Notes under the pieces: generated by a model
Told to the model about the DNA's origin: nothing
What the model saw: only the letters and a program-made list of their open reading frames with translations
The model's database searches: none
In this document: positions 25,797 to 33,422 of the stretch, piece by piece
Numbering within the stretch: the first letter of the stretch is position 1
How the letters are laid out: every line of letters begins with the position of its first letter
Made by a program: the position numbers and the translations under genes
Assembly: GCF_959608125.1 (NCBI RefSeq)
Contig: NZ_CAUHPG010000013.1
Span: forward strand, 1 to 56,136
From: an uncultured Slackia sp.
Lineage (GTDB): Bacteria > Actinomycetota > Coriobacteriia > Coriobacteriales > Eggerthellaceae
Length of the DNA stretch: 56,136 bases
Direction: 5' to 3'

Positions 25797-26783
25797 ATGG
25801 AGTTGCAATCTGTTTGGGGATGGCAGCCCGCGCTCTATCTGTTTTTGGGCGGTATGGGCGCAGGCGCGTTCATCATGGCGGCCATCCTGTATTTGAAGGA
25901 TCGGGAACGCAACGCGCGCATCGTGTGCGTTTCCATGTGGGCGGCGACGATCAGCCTTATCGTGGGCCTGCTGCTGTTGTTGATGGAGCTGGTCACGCCT
26001 GTGCGCGGTCTGCTGATGTGGCAGAGCTTCAGCCACCTCACGTCGTGGATGACCTACGGCGCATGGGGCGCGTTCGGCGCCATCGCGGCGTTCGGCGTTT
26101 CGGCGGTGTTGGCCACTCCGAAGGCCGGCGCGTGGTTGACGGGCAAATGCTCTTGGTATGCGCAGCACGAACAGGGCGTTCGCAAGGTGCTCGCTTTCGC
26201 GGGCATCGCCCTGGGCGCGTTCGTGGCGTTCTACACGGGCATGCTGCTCATGACGGCGGGAAGCGTTCCGTTCTGGGACACCCTGCTTTTGCCGGCGCTG
26301 TTCACCGTGTCGGCGTTCGACACGGGCGTGGCGCTTGTGGAAGTGGTGGCGATCGCGCTCGCCAAGAAGGAGGCGATCGACCCGGATGCGAAGCGCCTCA
26401 TGGAGAAGTGCGTCGTGGTGCTGGTCGTGCTCGAGGCCGTGGTTCTGGCGGCGTTCTTGGGCGGCATGCTGCTCGCCGATGCGAGCACGCCCGTCGGGGC
26501 GGCCGCCGTGGCGTCGGCCGGCATGTTCGTGTCGGGCCAGTTGGCCGTGTGGTTCTGGGGCCTGGTCGCGGTTTTGGGACTTGCTTTGCCGCTGGCCATG
26601 GCGCTTAAGGGCTTGCTTTCGAAAGGCGAGCCCGCGGGTTCTGGCGCGAAAGCCGTCGACGTGCCTACGCTGATCGGAGCTATCGGAGCGCTTGTGGGTG
26701 GTTGCGCCCTGCGCTTCTTGGTTCTTGCGGCGGGCATCCACGCGGATGTGGTCGCCGATACCATCATGAAGATGATCGGCTAG
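25797..26783 (+). CDS. NrfD/PsrC-type membrane anchor (second copy)
   Basis: 328 aa, about nine to ten hydrophobic segments, starting WGWQPALYLFLGGMGAGAFIMAA, the same opening motif as the anchor at 11430. It presumably exchanges electrons with menaquinone. Last gene of the four-gene operon beginning at 22378; a terminator and repeat copy B follow. The opposite half of the mirrored cluster has no such anchor, so this one may serve both. Confidence 0.92.
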   Translation: MELQSVWGWQPALYLFLGGMGAGAFIMAAILYLKDRERNARIVCVSMWAATISLIVGLLLLLMELVTPVRGLLMWQSFSHLTSWMTYGAWGAFGAIAAFGVSAVLATPKAGAWLTGKCSWYAQHEQGVRKVLAFAGIALGAFVAFYTGMLLMTAGSVPFWDTLLLPALFTVSAFDTGVALVEVVAIALAKKEAIDPDAKRLMEKCVVVLVVLEAVVLAAFLGGMLLADASTPVGAAAVASAGMFVSGQLAVWFWGLVAVLGLALPLAMALKGLLSKGEPAGSGAKAVDVPTLIGAIGALVGGCALRFLVLAAGIHADVVADTIMKMIG

Positions 26784-26802
26784 GTCGATATCCTCCTCCG
26801 AC

Positions 26803-26824
26803 GAGGCCGCCTTCGGGCGGCCTC
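26803..26824 (+). terminator. Intrinsic terminator after NrfD gene
   Basis: GAGGCCGCC-TTCG-GGCGGCCTC, a perfect 9-bp stem with a UUCG loop; only a weak T-rich tail. Confidence 0.85.
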
Positions 26825-26867
26825 GTTGCGTTTGCGGCCGAAGCTGCGTGGGGGCGCTCGAGGGGGC

Positions 26868-27182
26868 TTCTTCTTGGTGTCGGCGTTTCGACCGGGAGCG
26901 ATCGCGGCCGCGGCGCCCTCGGCGGCGCACTTTGGAAAAAAGGGGCGTCTGAGGCCAAAAAATGCGAGGTTTGGCACGAAATGTCGGCGGCGGCCCCGTA
27001 TCGGTGCGGAGTTAGTCCACATATAAGAGAAAAGCGTCGTTCATTTCGGCGTATACGGGAGCGAAGCGCGCCGCAGCCGCCTCTTCGCGTGGCAGAACCT
27101 CGAAAAAATGGCCTGACAGCCCCTCTTTTTCCAAGAAAGCCCGCCGCGGCGCCGGCCGGCGAGTCGGACCCGCGAATCGGCC
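26868..27182. repeat. Dispersed ~316-bp intergenic repeat, copy B
   Basis: Second copy of the element at 20285-20600, same orientation, roughly 30 differences by eye. It lies between convergent genes (NrfD anchor and the minus-strand SUOX-type gene). The two copies bracket exactly the left half-cluster 20628-26783. The rest of this 597-bp gap, 27183-27301, is GC-rich and shows nothing further. Confidence 0.9.
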
Positions 27183-27301
27183 CCGAGCGCCGGGCCGCTG
27201 CGCGTTCGGTCCGCGCTTTTCCACAGCCTTGCCGGCCCCGCGTCCGTTCGGTGCCACGTCGACTCGCGGCTATCGCCCTCGCTTAGGAAACATGCGCGCA
27301 T

Positions 27302-27331
27302 AAGAAAAGGGAGCCGAAGCTCCCTTTTCTT
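27302..27331. terminator. Bidirectional intrinsic terminator
   Basis: AAGAAAAGGGAGC-CGAA-GCTCCCTTTTCTT, 13-bp perfect stem with A- and T-rich flanks. Terminates the minus-strand SUOX-type operon and anything entering from the left. Confidence 0.9.
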
Positions 27332-27380
27332 ATATATGCGTCGGTTCGCTTCCGACGGTCGCATCGATGTGCGGCTTGCG

Positions 27381-28439
27381 CTACTCGATGACCTCGAACG
27401 TCAGCGTGGACTCGAGCGGGGACACGACGCCGTCGGCGGTCTTCGCGCGGACGGAGACGCTGTAGTCGCCAGGCTCCGCGAACGACGTGGTGAACTGCCA
27501 GTTCACCCATTTATCAGCGGTCGCGCCGTCGGTGGCGCAGCTGGTCCAGGTGGCGCCGTCGTCGAACGAGAATTCGATCGCGGTGATCGGAGAACCGCAG
27601 TCGTCGGCCACGCCCTCGAAGGTGATGTCGTAGCCGGCCTTGAAGACGCATCCCTCGGAAGTGTTGTGGATGTCGATCTTGTTGCGGAACTGCGGGTCGA
27701 CCTGCTGCACGGAAGGCTCTTCGGCCTGGCGGGTCAGCTCGATGTTCACGATGTTGCGTGTGAAGTAGCGAGCGACCGTCTCGGGCAGCCACATCTGCAC
27801 GGCGGATCCGTCGGTGGACTTCAGGCCTTCGCCGTTCACCTCGTAGACCAGCATGGCCTTCTTATCGAGGGCATACTGCAGAGGCAGGGCCTGGCCGAAG
27901 CCGTCGGCGCCGTAGGCCGTCACGGTGTTGACGCCCTCTTCGAGGTCGGCCATGCCGACGATCGACTCCAGCGGCACGCCCACGACTGCGGCCTGGCCGA
28001 ACGGCTTGCCCGTGGCGCAGGAGCAGCCCATGAGGGCGGTCTGCTCGGAATCCTTCATCTCGGACACGTTCACGGTGAAGTTCTTCTTGATGTTGCCGCC
28101 CACGTTGATGTAGTAGTTGGCAACGCCTTCGCCGTTGTCGAGCATCTCGATGGACGGCTTGGAGCACATCGAAGTGAGTGCGGTGCCGAACACGTTGAAC
28201 AGCTCGTCGTTGGGCGTGACGCCTTCCTGGTTGAAAGCGAAGGTGCCCTGCACGTCGGCGACGTGCGTGAAGTCCTTGTCGATGGTCAGACGGTGCGAGT
28301 CGATGGTGTTGCCGTCGACGTCGTGCGAAAGGCCGTCGGCCTGCGGGGCCTTGTCGGCGAATGCCATCGTGGCGCCCGAGGCGACAAGGGCGACGCCGGC
28401 CGCTCCGGCGAAAATCTTCTTAGGAGTAGAAAACTTCAT
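27381..28439 (-). CDS. Exported sulfite-oxidase-family molybdopterin protein without heme (copy 2)
   Basis: 352 aa, Sec signal peptide with cleavage near MAFADK (~29). It is the paralogue of 24060-25094: VQGTFAFNQEGVTPNDELFNVFG, Cys pair GCSCATGKP near 137 at the expected Mo-ligand position, VVGVPLESIVGMADL, then the Ig-like tail AIEFSFDDGATWTSC. No heme motif. It lies 12 bases downstream of the second fusion gene, on the minus strand, repeating the gene order of copy 1. The second half lacks its own ferredoxin and NrfD gene. Confidence 0.85.
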   Translation of the reverse strand: MKFSTPKKIFAGAAGVALVASGATMAFADKAPQADGLSHDVDGNTIDSHRLTIDKDFTHVADVQGTFAFNQEGVTPNDELFNVFGTALTSMCSKPSIEMLDNGEGVANYYINVGGNIKKNFTVNVSEMKDSEQTALMGCSCATGKPFGQAAVVGVPLESIVGMADLEEGVNTVTAYGADGFGQALPLQYALDKKAMLVYEVNGEGLKSTDGSAVQMWLPETVARYFTRNIVNIELTRQAEEPSVQQVDPQFRNKIDIHNTSEGCVFKAGYDITFEGVADDCGSPITAIEFSFDDGATWTSCATDGATADKWVNWQFTTSFAEPGDYSVSVRAKTADGVVSPLESTLTFEVIE

Positions 28440-28451
28440 GGCTTGGCCTCC

Positions 28452-30245
28452 TTACTGCACTTCTTCGGCGGTTGCTGCGGGCTTGGCAGGAACCAGGCTT
28501 GCGGTTTCGAGGACGGTGGTCTGCTCGGGAGTGGGCATGACGTCCTTGACGTTGACCATGACGGTCTGGGTCTCGAAGCTCACTTCACCCTCTTCGGTGG
28601 TCGCGCGGACGGTCAGGCAGTAGGCGCCTTCCTTCTCCGGCGTCCAGGTGAAGTTCCACCAGACCATCTTGTTCACGTCGGTCTCGGGCAGGTCGAACTT
28701 GGTCCAGGTCTCGCCCTGGTCCATGGAGAACTCCATGCTGGCGATCTTCTTGTCGTAGGCATCGACGTAGCCGTTGAAGGTGAAGGGCTCGCCGTTCTGG
28801 ATGAGCAGGCCGTCGGGAATGCCGAGGATGGTGGCATTGGGCTTGTTCATCGCGTCGCCGTTCTCGTTATGCCAGGCGTTGGGGTTGCCGGCCCACTTGT
28901 CGGTGTAGTCGATGTCTTCGTTGGTCACCTTGTAGCTTGCGACCTGCTTGGAGTTGATCTGAGCGTCGACGCCCTCGACCCAGTTGGTGCAGGGGTAGCC
29001 GCGCGTTGCGTCGAGGTACTCGCCGCCGATCTTGTAGACGAGCAGGGCCTCGTTGTCATCGAGCTTATCCTTCGGGAAGGCGCGCTTGGAGCTGCCGTCG
29101 GCACGCAGGACGCGGACGCCCGTGGTGTCGTTCAGGTAGCCGCCGGCCTTCTCGACCAGCCAGCTCACCGGGATGCCGGTGACTTCGGTGTTGGTAACGC
29201 CGCCGCCGCCGACCGGGTTCCAGTCGCAGACCATCTTGGAAGCCTTGGTCACGATGACGCCGGCCTCTTCAGCTTCGGCGATCAGGTCGGGAAGCTTGGC
29301 GGTGTAGGGGTTGGGCACGTTGCCCTCGATGGTGATCTCCCAGTTGTCGAACAGGCTCTGGGGCATTTCGAGGTTCAGGCCGTTGACGCCTGCGCCGTGG
29401 CGCATGTTGTCGTAGTAAGCGTGCATCCAGTCGTAGGAGAACACTTCGTCCTGGCTGTGGACGGTTTCCTGCTCGACGCTGAATTCGCCCTGGACGTCTT
29501 CAACCTTGTTGATGCCCCACAGGCGATCGTACTTGGTGAGGTCCCACAGCTCCATGTCCTGGCCGTTTTCGGTGGCGTTGTGGCAGGACATGCAGTTGCC
29601 CTCGTATTCGCCGTCGAACTTGCCTTTGCCGGGGCCGGTGTAGTGGATGCCGTGCATCAGGGTGCCGAATTCGTACTGCTTGGCGATGTAGCCGGGAGCG
29701 TAGGAGTGGCAGAACAGGCACTGCTGGAGCGTGGTCTCGTTGTCCAGGGTGTCGTTCCATGCCACGGGATGCTCGTAGGGCAGGTTCTTCAGCAGGGCGT
29801 CCAGGTCGGCGTGGCAGGATTCGCAGCCGCGGTCGTCGGCGCCGAGCCAGTAGGTGTTATAGGAATTGGAGCCTGCCTGGATCTGCCAAGCGTCCGGATT
29901 CACTTCGTACTCGGTAGGAGTGCGCTGCACCATCTTGCCGTCGGGCAGGGTGCGGATTTCAGGAGCATGCTCCTCGCCGATGGTTTCCCAGCGGTCCCAC
30001 AGGCCGTCCAGGTATTCCTTGCCGGGATAGGCGTCTTCGTTGATGTCGGCGTTGGTGATGCCTTCTTCGCCGTCGATGACCTTCTGCTGCTCGGGCGTGA
30101 CGGTGGATTCTTCGGATTTCTCGGATGCGGCGGGCGTGCTTGCCGGAGCCTGCTCTTCCTGCTGCTGCGGCGCGCAGCCGGCGATGCAGCAAAGCATGCA
30201 AGCAAGGCAGACCGTGGTCGCCGCGATCTTGCTTTTGATGGACAT
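28452..30245 (-). CDS. Lipoprotein fusing triheme cytochrome c and a sulfite-oxidase-type molybdopterin domain (copy 2)
   Basis: 597 aa with lipobox CIAGC (Cys ~24) followed by a Gln/Glu/Ala/Ser linker. CxxCH sites: CESCH (~139), CLFCH (~175), CMSCH (~218). The candidate Mo-ligand Cys lies in KMVCDWN (~339), before GGGGVTNTEVTGIPVSWLVEKAG; the Ig-like dimerisation domain follows (MEFSMDQGETWTKFDLP), then a ~35-residue tail absent from copy 1. Start: ATG after AAGGGGGAATT. Same domain order as copy 1 but clearly diverged, especially in the linker and around the Mo site, which suggests a different substrate. Divergent from LuxR regulator 3. Confidence 0.88.
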   Translation of the reverse strand: MSIKSKIAATTVCLACMLCCIAGCAPQQQEEQAPASTPAASEKSEESTVTPEQQKVIDGEEGITNADINEDAYPGKEYLDGLWDRWETIGEEHAPEIRTLPDGKMVQRTPTEYEVNPDAWQIQAGSNSYNTYWLGADDRGCESCHADLDALLKNLPYEHPVAWNDTLDNETTLQQCLFCHSYAPGYIAKQYEFGTLMHGIHYTGPGKGKFDGEYEGNCMSCHNATENGQDMELWDLTKYDRLWGINKVEDVQGEFSVEQETVHSQDEVFSYDWMHAYYDNMRHGAGVNGLNLEMPQSLFDNWEITIEGNVPNPYTAKLPDLIAEAEEAGVIVTKASKMVCDWNPVGGGGVTNTEVTGIPVSWLVEKAGGYLNDTTGVRVLRADGSSKRAFPKDKLDDNEALLVYKIGGEYLDATRGYPCTNWVEGVDAQINSKQVASYKVTNEDIDYTDKWAGNPNAWHNENGDAMNKPNATILGIPDGLLIQNGEPFTFNGYVDAYDKKIASMEFSMDQGETWTKFDLPETDVNKMVWWNFTWTPEKEGAYCLTVRATTEEGEVSFETQTVMVNVKDVMPTPEQTTVLETASLVPAKPAATAEEVQ

Positions 30246-30726
30246 AATTCCCCCTTGTTTGTCATGTGGTGGCGCGGACGCGCCTGCGGAATCGCTCGCC
30301 CCTACCTCCCTTCTCTCTTCGGGCGAGACGAAAACGCGCGCAGGACGGAATTCCGAGAGGGTAGGAGGGTCTCGTCGTAAAACCGCTGCGCGCGTTATCT
30401 GGGGGCTATACTATCCGGCCGTGTCGCTTCTTTGTATCGCCGTGGAATACGATTTCGAAAAGTCCAGGTCAAAAGCCATCGCCCATATGGGTGAGCGTCG
30501 TTCGGCCTTCCTTTTGGCGGGGGTGACGTCGCGGACGGGCGTCTTTGTCCTGCGCTTTGCCGGGGCGTTGGTTTCTGCGCCTCGGACGCTTCGTCGAAAT
30601 CCTGCATCAGCGCGTTCTCGATGGGATCGATGTGCGATCGGTGGACTCTTTGTTTTCCTTTTATGCAGAAATTGGGATAGAATCGGCTGAACGTCTTTTG
30701 TCGCAAGAGGAATCGAGGGGGTGCGC
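30246..30726. other. Gene-free 481-bp divergent region
   Basis: Lies between fusion copy 2 (minus) and LuxR regulator 3 (plus). Visible features are a CTGGGGGCTATACT box at 30399-30412 that resembles the one at 22279, imperfectly complementary C-rich and G-rich blocks at 30298-30316 and 30354-30368, and TAGAAT near 30681 as a possible -10 for regulator 3. No coding frame in it has a ribosome site or family resemblance. Confidence 0.45.
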
Positions 30727-32370
30727 ATGGGCGTTGTTCAATCGCGTCCGAACGCGTGCGTTGCGCTGTGCGCTTTCGGCTCCTGTCTCAATCTTGTGTG
30801 GTGCACGCTCATGGGGCACACGCTCGGTTTCATGCCTGCCGCCGACGGCATGCAGGGCTGGACCAACCCGCGTGCGTTCTTTCTGGCGGGTATTCTCGTA
30901 ATCAGCATCCTGTTCGCAGCGTTTCCTCATGGAATGAGGCGCTGGAACAGGCTTTTCATGTCTACGCTTCCGCTGGTCGCTTCGGCTGGCACGGCATGTT
31001 TCGCGCTGGCGTATCGCCAGGACCTGTGCGATCCGGGCGCTTTGGCCGCCTTCGGCCTGTGCGTGTCTGGCGTGGGGTATTTCTGGCTTGTGGCGCGCTA
31101 CAACCTGCTGCTTGCGCGCACCCAGCTTTTCTCATGCGCGGTATGGAGCATCGTGGGCGCGCTGTTCGCCAAGCTCGTGCTTGTCGAAGCGTTCGGAGCG
31201 TCGCTCGATTCGGGCTTGCAGGTGGGCGTTGCCGTGGCGCTGCCGATCGTGTCGGCGCTTGTGTTCGAAATAGCCCGCGTTGCCGCGAAACGCCAGGCGG
31301 AGCGTAATCCCTGGGTGGATCCCGGCATTGCCGCGCGCACGTCGCGCACCCGTACCGAATTCGGCATTCCCAGCCGTCCGCGCATCATGGCCATGGGCCT
31401 TTCGGAAAAGCGCGACTTGCTTGCCATCGTGGCCGTTGCCGGCATTCTGCTGGCCGTGGTGCGCGCCATGAGCTTCTTGGGCATGTGGGGCGATACCCAT
31501 ACGAGCCTTTCTGAATCGATCGCGTGGATTTCAAGCCTGATTCTGGGTGGAGTGTGCCTGGTGCTGTTCGCCCGCTTCGCATTGATCGGCGTGCAGGAGC
31601 GCCCTATGTCCATGCGCTTCCAGCCCGCCATCCTGGTGACGCTTGCCGGCATGTTCGCCATGGCGCTGTATGTCGATCCGGGCAGTCCTGCGGCTACGTT
31701 TTTGAGCATCGTGGTACAGCTTGACGAGCTGTTCGCGCACCTGCTGTTCTGGTGCGTGGTCATTGCTGCGTTGGATGTGCTCGACGTTCCGTCGTATCGC
31801 GTGATCGGTTTCGCGTGTGCGGTGTATGCGGGCGTTTCTATTGCATGGGTGGTGCTGATGAGCCATGCGACGGTGATCGACACCACGCTGGTGCTCTTGG
31901 CCGCTTACGCCGTGGTGGTGTTCGCCATGCGCGTGAATTGGCGCCGTTCGTCTGCGGCTCCCGCTGCTTGCGCGACCCCCGCGGCCCCTGCCGCTTCCGT
32001 AGCCGATCAGTGTGCAGTTTCGTCGGTGCAGCCCGCCGCTGTTTCCGAAAAGCCCGCGCCTGCCGCATCCGAGCCCGCGGCGGCTGATGAGGCGCCTGCC
32101 GAAGGCGACGCCACGGCGCGCTTGCACGCGCTTATCTCGCAGCGCTGCGAAGAGGTGGCCGATCGTTACGGCCTTTCGCCGCGTGAGCGCGAAGTGTTCG
32201 CTTGCATGGCTCGCGGCCGCACGCGTGCTGGCATTCAGGAAGACCTGGTGCTTTCCGGCAATACCGTTAAAACCCATGTGGCGCATATTTATGCCAAGCT
32301 CGACGTGCACGACCGCCAGGAAATGATGGCGTTGCTGCTTGGGCGCGACGATGGCGGAAAGCCGGCGTAG
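30727..32370 (+). CDS. LuxR-family regulator with membrane domain (regulator 3)
   Basis: 547 aa. ATG at 30727 is preferred over the GTG at 30721 because GAGGGG is then correctly spaced. About twelve hydrophobic segments (residues ~10-400), an Ala/Pro/Glu-rich linker (~405-455), and a C-terminal LuxR HTH (LSPREREVFACMARGRTR, then GIQEDLVLSGNTVKTHVA). Same subfamily as regulators 2 and 4. Placed divergently from the second cytochrome/sulfite-oxidase fusion, mirroring regulator 2. The next gene (phosphatase) is 129 bases downstream with no clear terminator. Confidence 0.92.
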   Translation: MGVVQSRPNACVALCAFGSCLNLVWCTLMGHTLGFMPAADGMQGWTNPRAFFLAGILVISILFAAFPHGMRRWNRLFMSTLPLVASAGTACFALAYRQDLCDPGALAAFGLCVSGVGYFWLVARYNLLLARTQLFSCAVWSIVGALFAKLVLVEAFGASLDSGLQVGVAVALPIVSALVFEIARVAAKRQAERNPWVDPGIAARTSRTRTEFGIPSRPRIMAMGLSEKRDLLAIVAVAGILLAVVRAMSFLGMWGDTHTSLSESIAWISSLILGGVCLVLFARFALIGVQERPMSMRFQPAILVTLAGMFAMALYVDPGSPAATFLSIVVQLDELFAHLLFWCVVIAALDVLDVPSYRVIGFACAVYAGVSIAWVVLMSHATVIDTTLVLLAAYAVVVFAMRVNWRRSSAAPAACATPAAPAASVADQCAVSSVQPAAVSEKPAPAASEPAAADEAPAEGDATARLHALISQRCEEVADRYGLSPREREVFACMARGRTRAGIQEDLVLSGNTVKTHVAHIYAKLDVHDRQEMMALLLGRDDGGKPA

Positions 32371-32499
32371 CGTTTCGCGCGCCGTTAATTCGGCGTTTTC
32401 CGACGGCTGTTTGCAAGCCGCGATTCCGGTTTGAATACCCGCCTGGCTAGGCGGTTTGTACATGCATTGCGAATATCCGTCGAAAGTCAGGTGAATGCC

Positions 32500-33210
32500 A
32501 TGATGGTGGACGCCCCCGCCGTTCTGCGTGAAAAATTCGGTCTGCGCTCGTGCGCCGGCCTTGACGGCTGCGAAGGACGTCCTACGCTGTTTCGCTCGCG
32601 TGCGCTGAGCGATGCGACGGCCGATGACGTGGCGGCGCTGAAGGCCCTTGGCATCGAAACGGTATATGACCTTCGCAAGGAAACGGAGTGCGTGGCGAAC
32701 CCCGAGCCTGCGATCGTGTGCGAGGCGTTCGACGTGCGAACCTGCCCGGTTGATCTGCAGGACGATGCCGCGCGCACGCAAGAAACCAAGTCGCGCCATG
32801 TGAAGGCCGCCTACGGGAAGCCGGGCGACCGCATGCTGTTCTTGTATGGCGTCATGGCCGACCATCAGGCCGCGGTCCGCGATATCGTGGCGGCCATTCT
32901 GTCCGACGACAAACCTGTATTGGTGCATTGCGCCAACGGAAAAGACCGTGTGGGCGTGGTGTGCGCCAGCGCGCAGCTCGTCTGCGGCGTGCCGGGCGAA
33001 GCCGTTATGGCCGATTATCTGCTAACCAATGAATGCAATGCCGAAATGAATAAGCGCGACCTGGCGCATTACGCGGGTCTTATGCCGCCGGACGCCGTTG
33101 AGGTGCTGGCCGCCATGTTCGAGGCCCGAGAAGAGTATCTGAAGGTATTCGTCGATTCGGTCGAAGCGCGCTTCGGATCGTTCAACGAATGGATCGATGC
33201 ACGCCTTTAA
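32500..33210 (+). CDS. Tyrosine-protein phosphatase family (Y_phosphatase3-like), 236 aa
   Basis: Cysteine phosphatase with the P-loop signature VHCANGKDRVG (~residues 143-153), matching the HCxxGKDR type of Mycobacterium PtpB-like and related lipid/protein phosphatases. Upstream blocks FRSRALSDATADDVAAL and TVYDLRKETE fit the family. No signal peptide, so cytoplasmic. Start ATG at 32500 follows AGGTGA; the frame is open further upstream only from a TTG without a ribosome site. Substrate unknown. It separates the redox cluster from the surface island. Confidence 0.88.
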   Translation: MMVDAPAVLREKFGLRSCAGLDGCEGRPTLFRSRALSDATADDVAALKALGIETVYDLRKETECVANPEPAIVCEAFDVRTCPVDLQDDAARTQETKSRHVKAAYGKPGDRMLFLYGVMADHQAAVRDIVAAILSDDKPVLVHCANGKDRVGVVCASAQLVCGVPGEAVMADYLLTNECNAEMNKRDLAHYAGLMPPDAVEVLAAMFEAREEYLKVFVDSVEARFGSFNEWIDARL

Positions 33211-33247
33211 TGTGAGTCAATTTGTATCAGTTATGGAGTAAATACAC

Positions 33248-33393
33248 ATTCCATACCGTTTAATGGAATAAACTTTGCTTTTGAGTTGACGAAAAACACA
33301 AAAGAGCCAATATATAAAAGGGATTCTTTGGATTGTTTATGTATCCGTTTTAGATTTGGATTGTTTATGTATCCGTTTTAGATCCGCTATAAT
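33248..33393 (+). promoter_or_regulatory. AT-rich promoter region with palindrome and tandem 28-bp repeat
   Basis: ATTCCAT / ATGGAAT form an inverted repeat at 33248-33269. TTGACG at 33286 with TATATA at 33311 is a possible promoter with a long (19) spacer. GGATTGTTTATG with the 14 bases after it occurs twice in tandem at 33330-33355 and 33358-33383 (period 28), and TATAAT at 33388-33393 is an excellent -10 for the giant surface protein. The tandem repeat occupies the -35 area, so copy number could tune expression. Base composition is strikingly AT-rich compared with the genome. Confidence 0.65.
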
Positions 33394-33422
33394 TGGCAAT
33401 TTTTTACTTCCAGGAGAAGCGC

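Noticed and set aside
30545..30901. Short open frame before LuxR regulator 3
   Set aside because: It overlaps the regulator's start in another frame, lacks a ribosome site and resembles nothing.
32431..32499. TTG start for the tyrosine phosphatase
   Set aside because: No ribosome site; ATG at 32500 with AGGTGA is better and gives the normal family length.
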